Of a stretch of DNA of 64,000 bases, positions 1-8,240 are shown piece after piece (position 1 is the first letter of the stretch; every line of letters starts with the position of its first letter). Under the pieces are notes generated by a model. The model was given only the letters and a program-made list of their open reading frames with translations, had not been told where the DNA came from and did not search any database. Where the stretch lies: assembly GCA_026168605.1 (NCBI GenBank), contig JAPFDX010000001.1, positions 186,001-250,000 on the forward strand, written 5' to 3'. The DNA comes from Roseburia sp. (GTDB lineage Bacteria > Bacillota > Clostridia > Lachnospirales > Lachnospiraceae). The position numbers and the translations under genes are program-made.

Positions 1-384
1 GCGTCGGCGACAAGCGTTTATCCGGTTGTCAGGGAAAAGCTGGTGGAATTGCAGCGACAGCTCGCAAAAAAGGCGGATGTGATCATGGACGGCAGGGACA
101 TCGGCACCTGCGTGCTGCCGGATGCACAGGTGAAGATCTATCTGACGGCAAGCTCTGCGACGCGCGCGAAACGCAGATATGAGGAGCTTACGGCAAAGGG
201 TGTTTCCTGCGATCTGGAGGAGATCGAGAAAGATATCATTGAGCGCGACTACCGGGATATGCACCGCGAGGCGTCGCCGCTTATGCAGGCGGAGGATGCC
301 ATTCTGGTAGACAGCTCGGATCTTACGATCGACGAGGTTTTGGAGGAACTGCACAGTATCTACGAGCAGACGGTGGTCGCATAG
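1..384 (+). CDS. cmk: Cytidylate kinase, C-terminal part (5' truncated by window edge)
   Basis: Frame open from base 1; MDGRDIGTCVLPDAQVKIYLTAS..RAKRRYEEL..DYRDMHREASPL typical of CMP kinase. Confidence 0.93.
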   Translation, partial: ASATSVYPVVREKLVELQRQLAKKADVIMDGRDIGTCVLPDAQVKIYLTASSATRAKRRYEELTAKGVSCDLEEIEKDIIERDYRDMHREASPLMQAEDAILVDSSDLTIDEVLEELHSIYEQTVVA

Positions 385-426
385 AAGCTTGTATCAAAGC
401 TGCTATGCCGGAAAGGATGGAGTGGT

Positions 427-1278
427 ATGAAGGTAACTCTTGCAAAGAGCGCGGGTTTTTGTTTCGGCGTGAAGCGCGCAGTGGATACCGTATATGAGAA
501 AATAGAAGGCGGCGGCGCGATCTACACCTACGGTCCGATCATCCACAACGAGGAGGTCGTCTCAGACCTTGAGGAAAAAGGTGTGACGGTGATCCACGAG
601 GTGGAGGAGCTGCGGGGGAAACCGCAGGGGACGGTGGTGATCCGCGCGCACGGTGTGGAGAAGGGCGTCTGCGAGCAGATCGAGGCGCTCGGATTTTCCA
701 TTGTGGACGCGACGTGCCCGTTCGTGTTAAAGATCCACCGGTTGGTGGAGCGTTACAGCGGCGAGGGCTGCCAGATCGTCATTGTCGGAAACGAGGCGCA
801 CCCCGAGGTCCGGGGGATCAAGAGCTGGTCGTCCGCAGACAGTACAACGGTGCTCGGAAGCCTTGCGGACGCGCGAAATTTTACGGCGGATAAGGGCAAA
901 AAGGTCTGTATTGTATCACAAACGACATTTAATTACAATAAATTTCAAGAATTAGTTGAAATTATCAAGGAAAAAGGGTATGATATAATTGTTTTAAATA
1001 CTATCTGCAATGCGACTGAAGAACGCCAGACTGAAGCGAGGGCGCTCGCGGCAAGATCAGACGCGATGATCGTGATCGGCGGCAGGAACAGTTCCAACAC
1101 GCAGAAGCTATTTGAAATATGCAAAAAAGAATGCAAAAATACTTACTATATACAAACTGTAAAGGATTTGGAGCCGTCCGGCTTTGAGTCTGTCGATAAC
1201 GTAGGTATTACCGCAGGGGCTTCTACCCCAAACAAAATTATTGAGGAGGTTCAAAAGAATGTCAGAAATGAGCTTTGA
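427..1278 (+). CDS. ispH: 4-hydroxy-3-methylbut-2-enyl diphosphate reductase
   Basis: MKVTLAKSAGFCFGVKRAVD, RAHGV, DATCPFV, SSNTQKL motifs of IspH/LytB. Confidence 0.96.
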   Translation: MKVTLAKSAGFCFGVKRAVDTVYEKIEGGGAIYTYGPIIHNEEVVSDLEEKGVTVIHEVEELRGKPQGTVVIRAHGVEKGVCEQIEALGFSIVDATCPFVLKIHRLVERYSGEGCQIVIVGNEAHPEVRGIKSWSSADSTTVLGSLADARNFTADKGKKVCIVSQTTFNYNKFQELVEIIKEKGYDIIVLNTICNATEERQTEARALAARSDAMIVIGGRNSSNTQKLFEICKKECKNTYYIQTVKDLEPSGFESVDNVGITAGASTPNKIIEEVQKNVRNEL

Positions 1279-2377
1279 ACAAATGCTGGAAGAATCATTT
1301 AAAACAATAAGGAATGGAGAGGTAGTTGAGGGTACCGTTATCGATGTGAAACCTGATGAGATCGTTTTGAATATCGGCTACAAGGCAGACGGAATCATTA
1401 CGCGTAATGAATACACCAACGAGTCAAACGTGGACCTGACAACTATGGTATCTGTCGGAGACACGATGGAGGCAAAGGTTCTGAAGGTAAATGACGGTGA
1501 GGGACAGGTTATGCTGACCTACAAGCGTCTGGCTGCCGAGAAGGGAAGCAAGAGATTAGAGGAAGCATTCGAGAACAAAGAAGTGCTGACTGCAAAGGTT
1601 GCACAGGTACTGGATGGCGGCTTGTGTGTGATCGTGGATGAGACGAGAGTGTTTATCCCGGCAAGCCTCGTATCAGACTCCTATGAGAAGGATCTGAACA
1701 AGTACAAGGATCAGGACATTGAGTTCGTGATCAGCGAGTTCAACCCGAAACGCAGAAGGATCATCGGCGACAGAAAGCAGCTTCTGGTTGCGAGAAAGTT
1801 AGAGCAGCAGAAGGAACTGTTTGCAAAGATCAAGATCGGCGACGTGTTAGAGGGAACTGTGAAGAATGTAACCGATTTCGGCGCATTTATCGATCTTGGG
1901 GGAGCGGACGGACTGCTTCATATCTCCGAGATGTCCTGGGGCAGAGTGGAGAGCCCGAAGAAAGTATTCAATGTCGGCGATACCGTAAAGGTATTTATCA
2001 AGGATATCAATGAGACGAAGATCGCGCTCAGCATGAAGTTCCCGGCGGAGAATCCGTGGAACGGCGCGGCAGAGAAGTTTGCGATCGGCAATGTCGTGAC
2101 CGGAAAGGTTGCAAGAATGACAGATTTCGGCGCATTTGTAGAGCTGGCGCCGGGCGTTGACGCACTGCTTCATGTATCCCAGATTTCCAAGGAACACGTG
2201 GAGAAGCCGTCAGACGTACTGAAGGTAGGTCAGGAAGTGGAAGCCAAGATCGTTGATTTTAACGAGGACGAGAAGAAGATCAGCTTGTCCATCAAGGCTC
2301 TGGCAGCACCGGAGGACAATGAGGATGCAGATGTCGCAGATGTAGATATCGAGGCAGTTGCACAGGAAGAAGAATAA
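1259..2377 (+). CDS. S1 RNA-binding domain protein (ribosomal protein S1-like)
   Basis: Repeated S1 domains (GTVKNVTDFGAFIDLGGADGLLHISEMSWGRV...); ATG at 1259 preceded by gaggagg, overlapping the ispH end. Confidence 0.93.
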   Translation: MSEMSFEQMLEESFKTIRNGEVVEGTVIDVKPDEIVLNIGYKADGIITRNEYTNESNVDLTTMVSVGDTMEAKVLKVNDGEGQVMLTYKRLAAEKGSKRLEEAFENKEVLTAKVAQVLDGGLCVIVDETRVFIPASLVSDSYEKDLNKYKDQDIEFVISEFNPKRRRIIGDRKQLLVARKLEQQKELFAKIKIGDVLEGTVKNVTDFGAFIDLGGADGLLHISEMSWGRVESPKKVFNVGDTVKVFIKDINETKIALSMKFPAENPWNGAAEKFAIGNVVTGKVARMTDFGAFVELAPGVDALLHVSQISKEHVEKPSDVLKVGQEVEAKIVDFNEDEKKISLSIKALAAPEDNEDADVADVDIEAVAQEEE

Positions 2378-2390
2378 GTATTACCAAATA

Positions 2391-2423
2391 GGCTTGCACA
2401 TCTGTGGAAGCCTATTTTTCCCC
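2391..2423 (+). terminator. Rho-independent terminator after the S1 gene
   Basis: AATAGGCTT-gcacatctgtgg-AAGCCTATT followed by T-run. Confidence 0.65.
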
Positions 2424-2519
2424 AATAGAGAACTTCGCTCTCTATCGGGGAAAACCCTCCGGGGGATCGCACTGCGGCGGAATGGAACCAAGTCGCAAAT
2501 GCAACCCGCCGCAGGCGGA
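2416..2519 (-). repeat. Structured intergenic element copy B (homologous to 42289-42380)
   Basis: Reverse complement matches 42289-42353 at 51/65 positions by eye with no gaps; shared order of hairpins. Confidence 0.7.
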
Positions 2520-2546
2520 GAGTTTCGCAGGCGAAACTCTTTTTTA
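2518..2546 (+). terminator. Rho-independent terminator
   Basis: AGAGTTTCGC-ag-GCGAAACTCT followed by TTTTT. Confidence 0.75.
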
Positions 2547-2585
2547 TCCTAATGGGAATCATGATAGTAAAACGGAGGAGAAGAA

Positions 2586-3374
2586 ATGCTCGAGACGGAC
2601 AACTATGAGAAGTTTAAACGGGATATTCTCATGCTCTCAAAGATCGATCTAAATGCGTACAAGGAAAAACAGATGCGGCGCAGGATCAATACTCTGATCA
2701 CGAAGAATAAGATTGACAATTACGATGCGTATGTGGCGCTGATCAAGAGAGACAAGGAGAAGTTTGAACAGTTTATCAATTTCCTTACGATCAATGTATC
2801 TGAATTTTACCGGAACCCGGAGCAGTGGAAGATTTTGGAAAACGAGGTTTTCCCGAAGCTGATCCAGAAGCACGGAAAGAATTTAAAGATCTGGAGTGCG
2901 GCGTGCTCCACGGGAGACGAGCCGTATTCGCTGGTGATGGCGCTCTCGAGACATCTGCCGATCGAGAATATCCGCATCATTGCGACGGATATCGACAAGC
3001 AGGTGCTTGATACTGCGCGCATGGGACTTTACAACGAGAAGAGCATCGCGGCAGTGCCGGACGATTTCAAACGCAAATTTTTTACGAAGGTTGGCACTTC
3101 CTATCAGATTTCCGATGCGGTGAAAAAGCGGGTGGAGTTTAAGGAGCACGATCTTCTAAAGGACGCCTACCCGAGTGGCTGTCACCTGATCGTGTGCAGA
3201 AATGTCGTGATTTACTTCACCGAGGAGGCGAAGGACGAGATTTACGCCAAATTTTATAAGGCGCTTGCGCCGGGCGGTATGCTTTTTATCGGAAGCACGG
3301 AGCAGATCATGAATTACCGTGAGCTTGGCTTTTTGCGCAATAAGTCCTTTTTCTTTGAAAAGGGAGACAAATAG
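2586..3374 (+). CDS. cheR: Chemotaxis protein methyltransferase CheR
   Basis: NVSEFYRNPEQWKILENEVFPKL..WSAACSTGDEPYSLVM..CRNVVIYF: CheR domains. Confidence 0.95.
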   Translation: MLETDNYEKFKRDILMLSKIDLNAYKEKQMRRRINTLITKNKIDNYDAYVALIKRDKEKFEQFINFLTINVSEFYRNPEQWKILENEVFPKLIQKHGKNLKIWSAACSTGDEPYSLVMALSRHLPIENIRIIATDIDKQVLDTARMGLYNEKSIAAVPDDFKRKFFTKVGTSYQISDAVKKRVEFKEHDLLKDAYPSGCHLIVCRNVVIYFTEEAKDEIYAKFYKALAPGGMLFIGSTEQIMNYRELGFLRNKSFFFEKGDK

Positions 3375-3406
3375 TTTGGCAAAAAAATTGAATCTGAAAA
3401 TCTGTA

Positions 3407-3445
3407 CTGCGGTGGAATCTGTGTCATTGACGCAGTCCACCGCAG
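3407..3445. other. Hairpin between cheR and the convergent permease
   Basis: CTGCGGTGGA..TCCACCGCAG 10-bp stem with nested CTGTGTC-att-GACGCAG. Confidence 0.5.
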
Positions 3446-3458
3446 ACAAATCGTTGAA

Positions 3459-4262
3459 CTAAGAGCGGCGTACAGAGCGAGCCGCTCGTTTCTTTTTCTT
3501 TGGAGGGGGCGTGACCTCTCCTTTTTGATCTGCAAAAAACAGCAGGAGGACAGTTGCTGTGATCGCAAAGAGCAGACCTACGGCTGCCAGAAGGAGATTC
3601 GGCGCGGAGGTTGCGCCGTTATACTCCTGCATATCAAATCCGGTCAGGATCAGGGCAGCGGAGAATGGGTAGGCGCTTAGGAGAAAGCCGCCTTTGAAAA
3701 ACAGCATACTGTATCCGAGAAAAAAGGCGAGGATGGAGCCTCCGAGATAAGCGCCGCGTATCTGTCCGAATATCAGGATCAAAGGCGCACAGACGAGATA
3801 GGAGGTAAATGCTGCCGCCAGAATCTGTATACCGCCGCCAAAGAGCACGGAGAGACTAAGTCCGGGCAGACCGAAAAGAAATCCGGTCAGCACTGTGACG
3901 AGCACGCTGTAACCGCCAAAGAGCAGTGCACAAAGCGCAGTCAGCAGCAATTTGGCGAGAAGGAGTCTGGACGTCGGTATCGGTATGACAGTGATATTTT
4001 TCAGTGTATCGCTTGCGGATTCCCGGTCGATCAGCCAGCCGCCGAGCATCACGAGGGAGATGGGGAGAAACGTCTGTGAGTTTCCCCAGACGACATTTGC
4101 AAATAATTTCGTAAAGTCAAACGCAGCGTCCCGGTATTCCGGCGCTATGACAAGCTGCGTTCCGTACTGCACGACCGGACACAGAGTGAGTGCGACAATC
4201 CCGATCAGCAGGATCTGACAGCGGCGCAGCTTTTGCCATTCGGCTTGTATCAAATCTAACAT
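3459..4262 (-). CDS. ABC-2 type permease (lantibiotic/bacitracin immunity type), cassette 1
   Basis: MLDLIQAEWQKLRRCQILLIGIVALTLCPVVQYG.. multi-TM; ATG at 4262 with aggaaagg upstream; adjacent to the ABC ATPase. Confidence 0.85.
   Translation of the reverse strand: MLDLIQAEWQKLRRCQILLIGIVALTLCPVVQYGTQLVIAPEYRDAAFDFTKLFANVVWGNSQTFLPISLVMLGGWLIDRESASDTLKNITVIPIPTSRLLLAKLLLTALCALLFGGYSVLVTVLTGFLFGLPGLSLSVLFGGGIQILAAAFTSYLVCAPLILIFGQIRGAYLGGSILAFFLGYSMLFFKGGFLLSAYPFSAALILTGFDMQEYNGATSAPNLLLAAVGLLFAITATVLLLFFADQKGEVTPPPKKKKRAARSVRRS
3460..3491 (+). repeat. Diverged copy of the 24436/56514 hairpin repeat
   Basis: taagagcggcgtacagagcgagccgctcgttt against taagagtggcccgcatagcgtgccgctcgttg. Confidence 0.5.
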
Positions 4263-4306
4263 AATCTTTTTCCTTTCCATGTGGTTTTCATAAGAGATCA
4301 TCCCAT

Positions 4307-5110
4307 TCAGGATTTCTGCCGTCTGTATACAGCGGCAATCAAGGTACAAAATAAAACGGCTTCCGGCACAGCGACCGAAAACGCCTGCGCCGTCGTCAGA
4401 AAGTAGGGGCTAAGGCGTTCCAAAAGGGCGGCAAGCTCCGCGCTTGGATCGCTTTGGGAATAAAACGGGTAAAGCCACCGGAAGGTCAGCGGTCCGGGCA
4501 GCAGCGTGCCGGGGTTTAAGCCAAACGGCTGTGTCAGAAACAGATCTGTCTGGGCGATCAGATAGTTGCTGATCGTATAGAAAAATGTAATGATGACAGA
4601 AATAATATAGCTTTTGTTGAGCGCGGTCACGAGGAGTATGCAGGGGAGCGCGCCCGTCCACATCAGCACACTCTCCAACAGTCCCACGCCAAAGAGCCTT
4701 AAAAATCCAACGGGCGCAAAGCCCTGTAGCAGAAGGACGATCAGGCAGAGCAGACCTCCCACCGCCATAAACAGAACCGAAAACAACAGAAGGAGAAACA
4801 GCTTTGTGATCGCCAGCGCGGACGATGAAACGGGGATCGTCAAAAGATTCTTGCGCGTGTCGTTGTCTGTTTCCATAAACAGCAGATGGGATGCGAGGAT
4901 CACAAGCAGTGGCATTAAAAGTAAGTATGCGCTCAACTGCTGCGCCGCCGACATCATTTTTTCCACAGCCTCCGCGCTCGTTGCAGCGTCGGAGAGAAAA
5001 AGCGCATAGCCGAGCGGAAGGACGGCGGAGAGCGCCGCTGAGATAAAAAACAGCGGTTTTCTGCGCAGCTTTGCAAATTCACAGTACAGTAGTCTAAGCA
5101 ATGCCCTCAC
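4307..5110 (-). CDS. ABC-2 type permease, cassette 1
   Basis: ALLRLLYCEFAKLRRKPLFFISAALSAVLPLGYALF.. multi-TM; GTG start overlaps the ATPase end. Confidence 0.82.
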   Translation of the reverse strand: MRALLRLLYCEFAKLRRKPLFFISAALSAVLPLGYALFLSDAATSAEAVEKMMSAAQQLSAYLLLMPLLVILASHLLFMETDNDTRKNLLTIPVSSSALAITKLFLLLLFSVLFMAVGGLLCLIVLLLQGFAPVGFLRLFGVGLLESVLMWTGALPCILLVTALNKSYIISVIITFFYTISNYLIAQTDLFLTQPFGLNPGTLLPGPLTFRWLYPFYSQSDPSAELAALLERLSPYFLTTAQAFSVAVPEAVLFCTLIAAVYRRQKS

Positions 5111-6017
5111 CTCCCGTGATCCGTTTGAAATAGTCCTCAAGCGTCTCCTCGCACAGATGAGCGTCCGAAACGGTCAGACCATTTTCCACAAAATGCCGGA
5201 CGATCCTCCCGGTTTCCGCGATGCCGCACGGCAGTGTCAGCTCATGCAGCGACTGGATCTCAAAATCATGGATGCCAAGCGTTTGCTCTAAAATCGCTGT
5301 GGCGGCGTGAATGTCGGAGACGGTAAAGTGCAGATGTTTTTCACTCTTTTTCTCCAGATCAGCCAGACTTTCCTCCTCCAAAAGCACGCCGTGGTCGATG
5401 ATGCCGATGTCATCGGCGAGCAGAGCGATTTCCGGGAGGATATGACTGGAGATAAGGATCGTTTTTCCACGCACGGCGGAAAGCTCCCGGATAAAGCTGC
5501 GCACCTCGGCGATTCCGATCGGGTCAAGCCCGTTGATCGGCTCGTCGAGAATTAGCAACTCTGGGTCGTGCATGACTGCAAGCGCGATCGCCAGACGCTG
5601 CTTCATCCCGAGGGAATACTGCGAAAAAAGCTTTTTGTCCCGGTAGGGGAGATTGACGAGCGAAAGCGCCCGCCGGATGGGATCGTTGCCGGAGAGCCCC
5701 CGAAGCTTTGCAAAAATCATCAGATTTTCCGTGCCGGTCAGGTTGGGATAGAAACCGGGAGCCTCGATCAGGCTGCCGATGCGCGGAAGCACATTTTTTT
5801 CATTGCCGGAAAGCGGCGCGCCAAAGAGCCGGATATTGCCGGAGGACGGCTTGGTTAAGCCGAGCAGCATCCGCATCGTCGTGGTTTTTCCGGCTCCGTT
5901 TCTGCCGAGCAGACCATAGATCCTCCCTTTTTGTACATGGAGACTGAGATTTGAGACGCTTGTCTGTTCCCCGTATTTTTTGGTCAGATTATGCGTTTCG
6001 ATCACATAATGATTCAT
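5094..6017 (-). CDS. ABC transporter ATP-binding protein (BcrA/lantibiotic-immunity type), cassette 1
   Basis: Walker A GRNGAGKTT, signature YSLGMKQRL, Walker B LLILDEP. Confidence 0.93.
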   Translation of the reverse strand: MNHYVIETHNLTKKYGEQTSVSNLSLHVQKGRIYGLLGRNGAGKTTTMRMLLGLTKPSSGNIRLFGAPLSGNEKNVLPRIGSLIEAPGFYPNLTGTENLMIFAKLRGLSGNDPIRRALSLVNLPYRDKKLFSQYSLGMKQRLAIALAVMHDPELLILDEPINGLDPIGIAEVRSFIRELSAVRGKTILISSHILPEIALLADDIGIIDHGVLLEEESLADLEKKSEKHLHFTVSDIHAATAILEQTLGIHDFEIQSLHELTLPCGIAETGRIVRHFVENGLTVSDAHLCEETLEDYFKRITGGEGIA

Positions 6018-6065
6018 AGAAAACTACCTCCTTTTTTGAGTTCTGCTCCATGATAACAGACCTGC

Positions 6066-6104
6066 CTTGAGCCAGCCTTGAGGCAAGCTTGAGTTTTCCT
6101 TGAG
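6066..6104. promoter_or_regulatory. Four phased CTTGAG direct repeats (11-bp period), candidate response-regulator operator
   Basis: CTTGAG at 6066, 6077, 6088 and 6099 in the divergent ABC/RR intergenic region. Confidence 0.75.
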
Positions 6105-6142
6105 ATTTTGTGATAGAAATAGGAAAATGGAATTGTCTGCGC

Positions 6143-6148
6143 TATAAT
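6143..6148 (+). promoter_or_regulatory. -10 element of the RR-HK promoter
   Basis: TATAAT 24 nt upstream of the 6172 ATG, 44 bp from the last CTTGAG. Confidence 0.55.
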
Positions 6149-6171
6149 AATTAAGAAGAAGGAGGCGTGGT

Positions 6172-6858
6172 ATGAAGGATAAAACGATTTTGATCGTGGA
6201 TGATGAGCTGGAGCTGCTCCAGATGCTGTATACGATTTTTGAGCGGGAGGGCTACACAAAGATTTTGACGGCTGCCTCCGGAAGGGCGGCTTTAAAGGTC
6301 TGGAGAGAAAAACAGCCCGATTTTATCATTCTGGATGTGATGATGCCGGATATGGACGGGTTCGCCGTGTTAAAGGAGATACGGAAAACGAGCAGCATTC
6401 CGGTTCTGATGCTGACGGCTCGCCAGGAGCCGGAGGACAAATTTGAGGGCTTTGAGAGTGGTGCGGACGACTATCTGTTAAAGCCATTTTTGCCGAAGGA
6501 GCTTCTGTTTCGGGTGGAGGCGATTTTAAAACGCGCTTATCCAAAGGCTTGTCGCAGGATCTTTCTGGAGGCGGCTGTGGTCGATCTGGAGAAGGCGCAG
6601 GTGTGCAGGCATGGCGAAATCTTCCCGCTGACGGCGAAGGAGTTTTGTCTTTTGGAGAAACTGTGGGAGAATGCGGGAAAGATTGTGACGACGGGAAACT
6701 TGTGCGAGACGATCTGCGGAGAGTTCTGGGAGGGCTATGAGAGTACGCTGGCGACACATATCCGCCATCTGCGGGAGAAACTGGAGAATGATCCCTCAAA
6801 GCCGCAGTCGCTTTTGACTGCAAGAGGGCTTGGCTACCGGCTTTTGGTGAGGAGGTAA
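6172..6858 (+). CDS. OmpR-family response regulator, cassette 1
   Basis: ILIVDDELELLQML..DVMMPDMDGF..KPF receiver plus winged-helix output (THIRHLREKLENDP..GLGYRL). Confidence 0.95.
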   Translation: MKDKTILIVDDELELLQMLYTIFEREGYTKILTAASGRAALKVWREKQPDFIILDVMMPDMDGFAVLKEIRKTSSIPVLMLTARQEPEDKFEGFESGADDYLLKPFLPKELLFRVEAILKRAYPKACRRIFLEAAVVDLEKAQVCRHGEIFPLTAKEFCLLEKLWENAGKIVTTGNLCETICGEFWEGYESTLATHIRHLREKLENDPSKPQSLLTARGLGYRLLVRR

Positions 6859-6863
6859 AGAGG

Positions 6864-8240
6864 ATGAATCCGGCAAAAAAGTTTTTTCGCAAATATATCT
6901 GTTCTGCAATAGGGATCCTTTTACTCTTTTTTGCGGTGAACCTGCTTTTGGTGATCGGGTTTCTCATTGCCTCCAATTCCGGTGGGAGACCTGGGGAGCG
7001 GTTTCAGATTTCCCGATTCTCCGGTCATGTTACATCGCAAAACGGGGTGGTGTGCGCGGACGAGGAGGCGCTTTCCATGCTGTGGAGTGAATCGGCATGG
7101 GCAATGCTCCTGAATGAGGAAGGCGACGTCATCTGGGAGGAGGGTCTGCCGGAGGAGCTGCCAAGAAGCTATCTGGCGTCTGATATTGCCTCTTTTTCAA
7201 AGTGGTATCTGGAGGATTATCCGGTGACGGTCTGGACGCGTGAGGACGGTCTGCTGGTCGTGGGTTTTCCGAAGGGGAGCGTTTACAAATACAATCTGTC
7301 GAATAAGATAGAAGATTTTTATGCGATGGTCATAGGAGCTGCGGTTATTTTTGGGATGAATCTGGTACTGCTTTTGTATGTGTTTTTGAGAAACACGCGC
7401 CGCATCGAGCGGGCGATGGAGCCGATTTTAAGCGGTATACAGCAGCTCTCGCAGGGAAAAGAAGTCCGTTTAAAGGAGATGGGGGAACTTGCCCAGATAA
7501 ATGCCGATCTGAACCGGGCGGCAGAGTACCTGATGAAAAAGGAGGATGCCCGTGCAGAGTGGATACGGGGGATTTCGCATGATATACGCACGCCGCTGTC
7601 TGTGATCATGGGATATGCAGGCGGGCTGGAAGAGGACGCGCGCGTTTCACAAGAAGTCAGAGAGCAGGCTGCAATCATCTGCAGGCAGAGCGAGCGGATC
7701 AAATCCCTGGTAGACGATCTGAATCTGACGGCAAAGCTCGAGTATTCCTGCCAGCCGCTGCGCAGAGATTTGGTGCGGGCGGCGGAGGTTGCAAGAAAAG
7801 CGGTGAGCGAGGTGCTAAACGCCGGGCTTGGCGGGCGGTATCAACTGGAATTTCAACAGATATGGCAGGGGGAGAGTCTCTGGATCGAGGGGGACGAAGC
7901 GCTGTTTGCGCGGATGCTCTGCAACCTGATCCGCAACAGCGTCGTGCACAATCCGGGGGGCTGCCGGATCATGGTTACGGTTGACGCAGACGATGCGGAA
8001 TGTTGTTTTCGGGTGACCGACGACGGTCTTGGGATGTCTGGCGATCTTCTGGAAGCCCTGCACAGGAAAGAGGCGGGATGGAGCACGCAGGAGGATGGGA
8101 TGGAGCATGGGCTTGGTCTGAAAATCGTCTGCCGGATCGTGGAGGCATACGGTGGAAGGATTCTGTTTGAAAATACCGCACCGCATGGATTAGACGTTTC
8201 CATCTTTTTTGAGCGGCGGCCGTCTGGCGTCCATGTGTGA
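6864..8240 (+). CDS. Sensor histidine kinase, cassette 1
   Basis: Two TM segments, HAMP-like region, GISHDIRTPLSVIMGYA H-box, LIRNSVVHNP N-box. Confidence 0.94.
   Translation: MNPAKKFFRKYICSAIGILLLFFAVNLLLVIGFLIASNSGGRPGERFQISRFSGHVTSQNGVVCADEEALSMLWSESAWAMLLNEEGDVIWEEGLPEELPRSYLASDIASFSKWYLEDYPVTVWTREDGLLVVGFPKGSVYKYNLSNKIEDFYAMVIGAAVIFGMNLVLLLYVFLRNTRRIERAMEPILSGIQQLSQGKEVRLKEMGELAQINADLNRAAEYLMKKEDARAEWIRGISHDIRTPLSVIMGYAGGLEEDARVSQEVREQAAIICRQSERIKSLVDDLNLTAKLEYSCQPLRRDLVRAAEVARKAVSEVLNAGLGGRYQLEFQQIWQGESLWIEGDEALFARMLCNLIRNSVVHNPGGCRIMVTVDADDAECCFRVTDDGLGMSGDLLEALHRKEAGWSTQEDGMEHGLGLKIVCRIVEAYGGRILFENTAPHGLDVSIFFERRPSGVHV

Noticed and set aside
2230-2652. Short ORFs across the S1/cheR intergenic region
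   Set aside because: Overlap terminators and element B; no consistent RBS or protein similarity.
6326-6976. 216-aa minus-strand ORF
   Set aside because: Antisense to the RR and HK start; Pro/Ser/Arg-rich shadow ORF with no recognisable domain.
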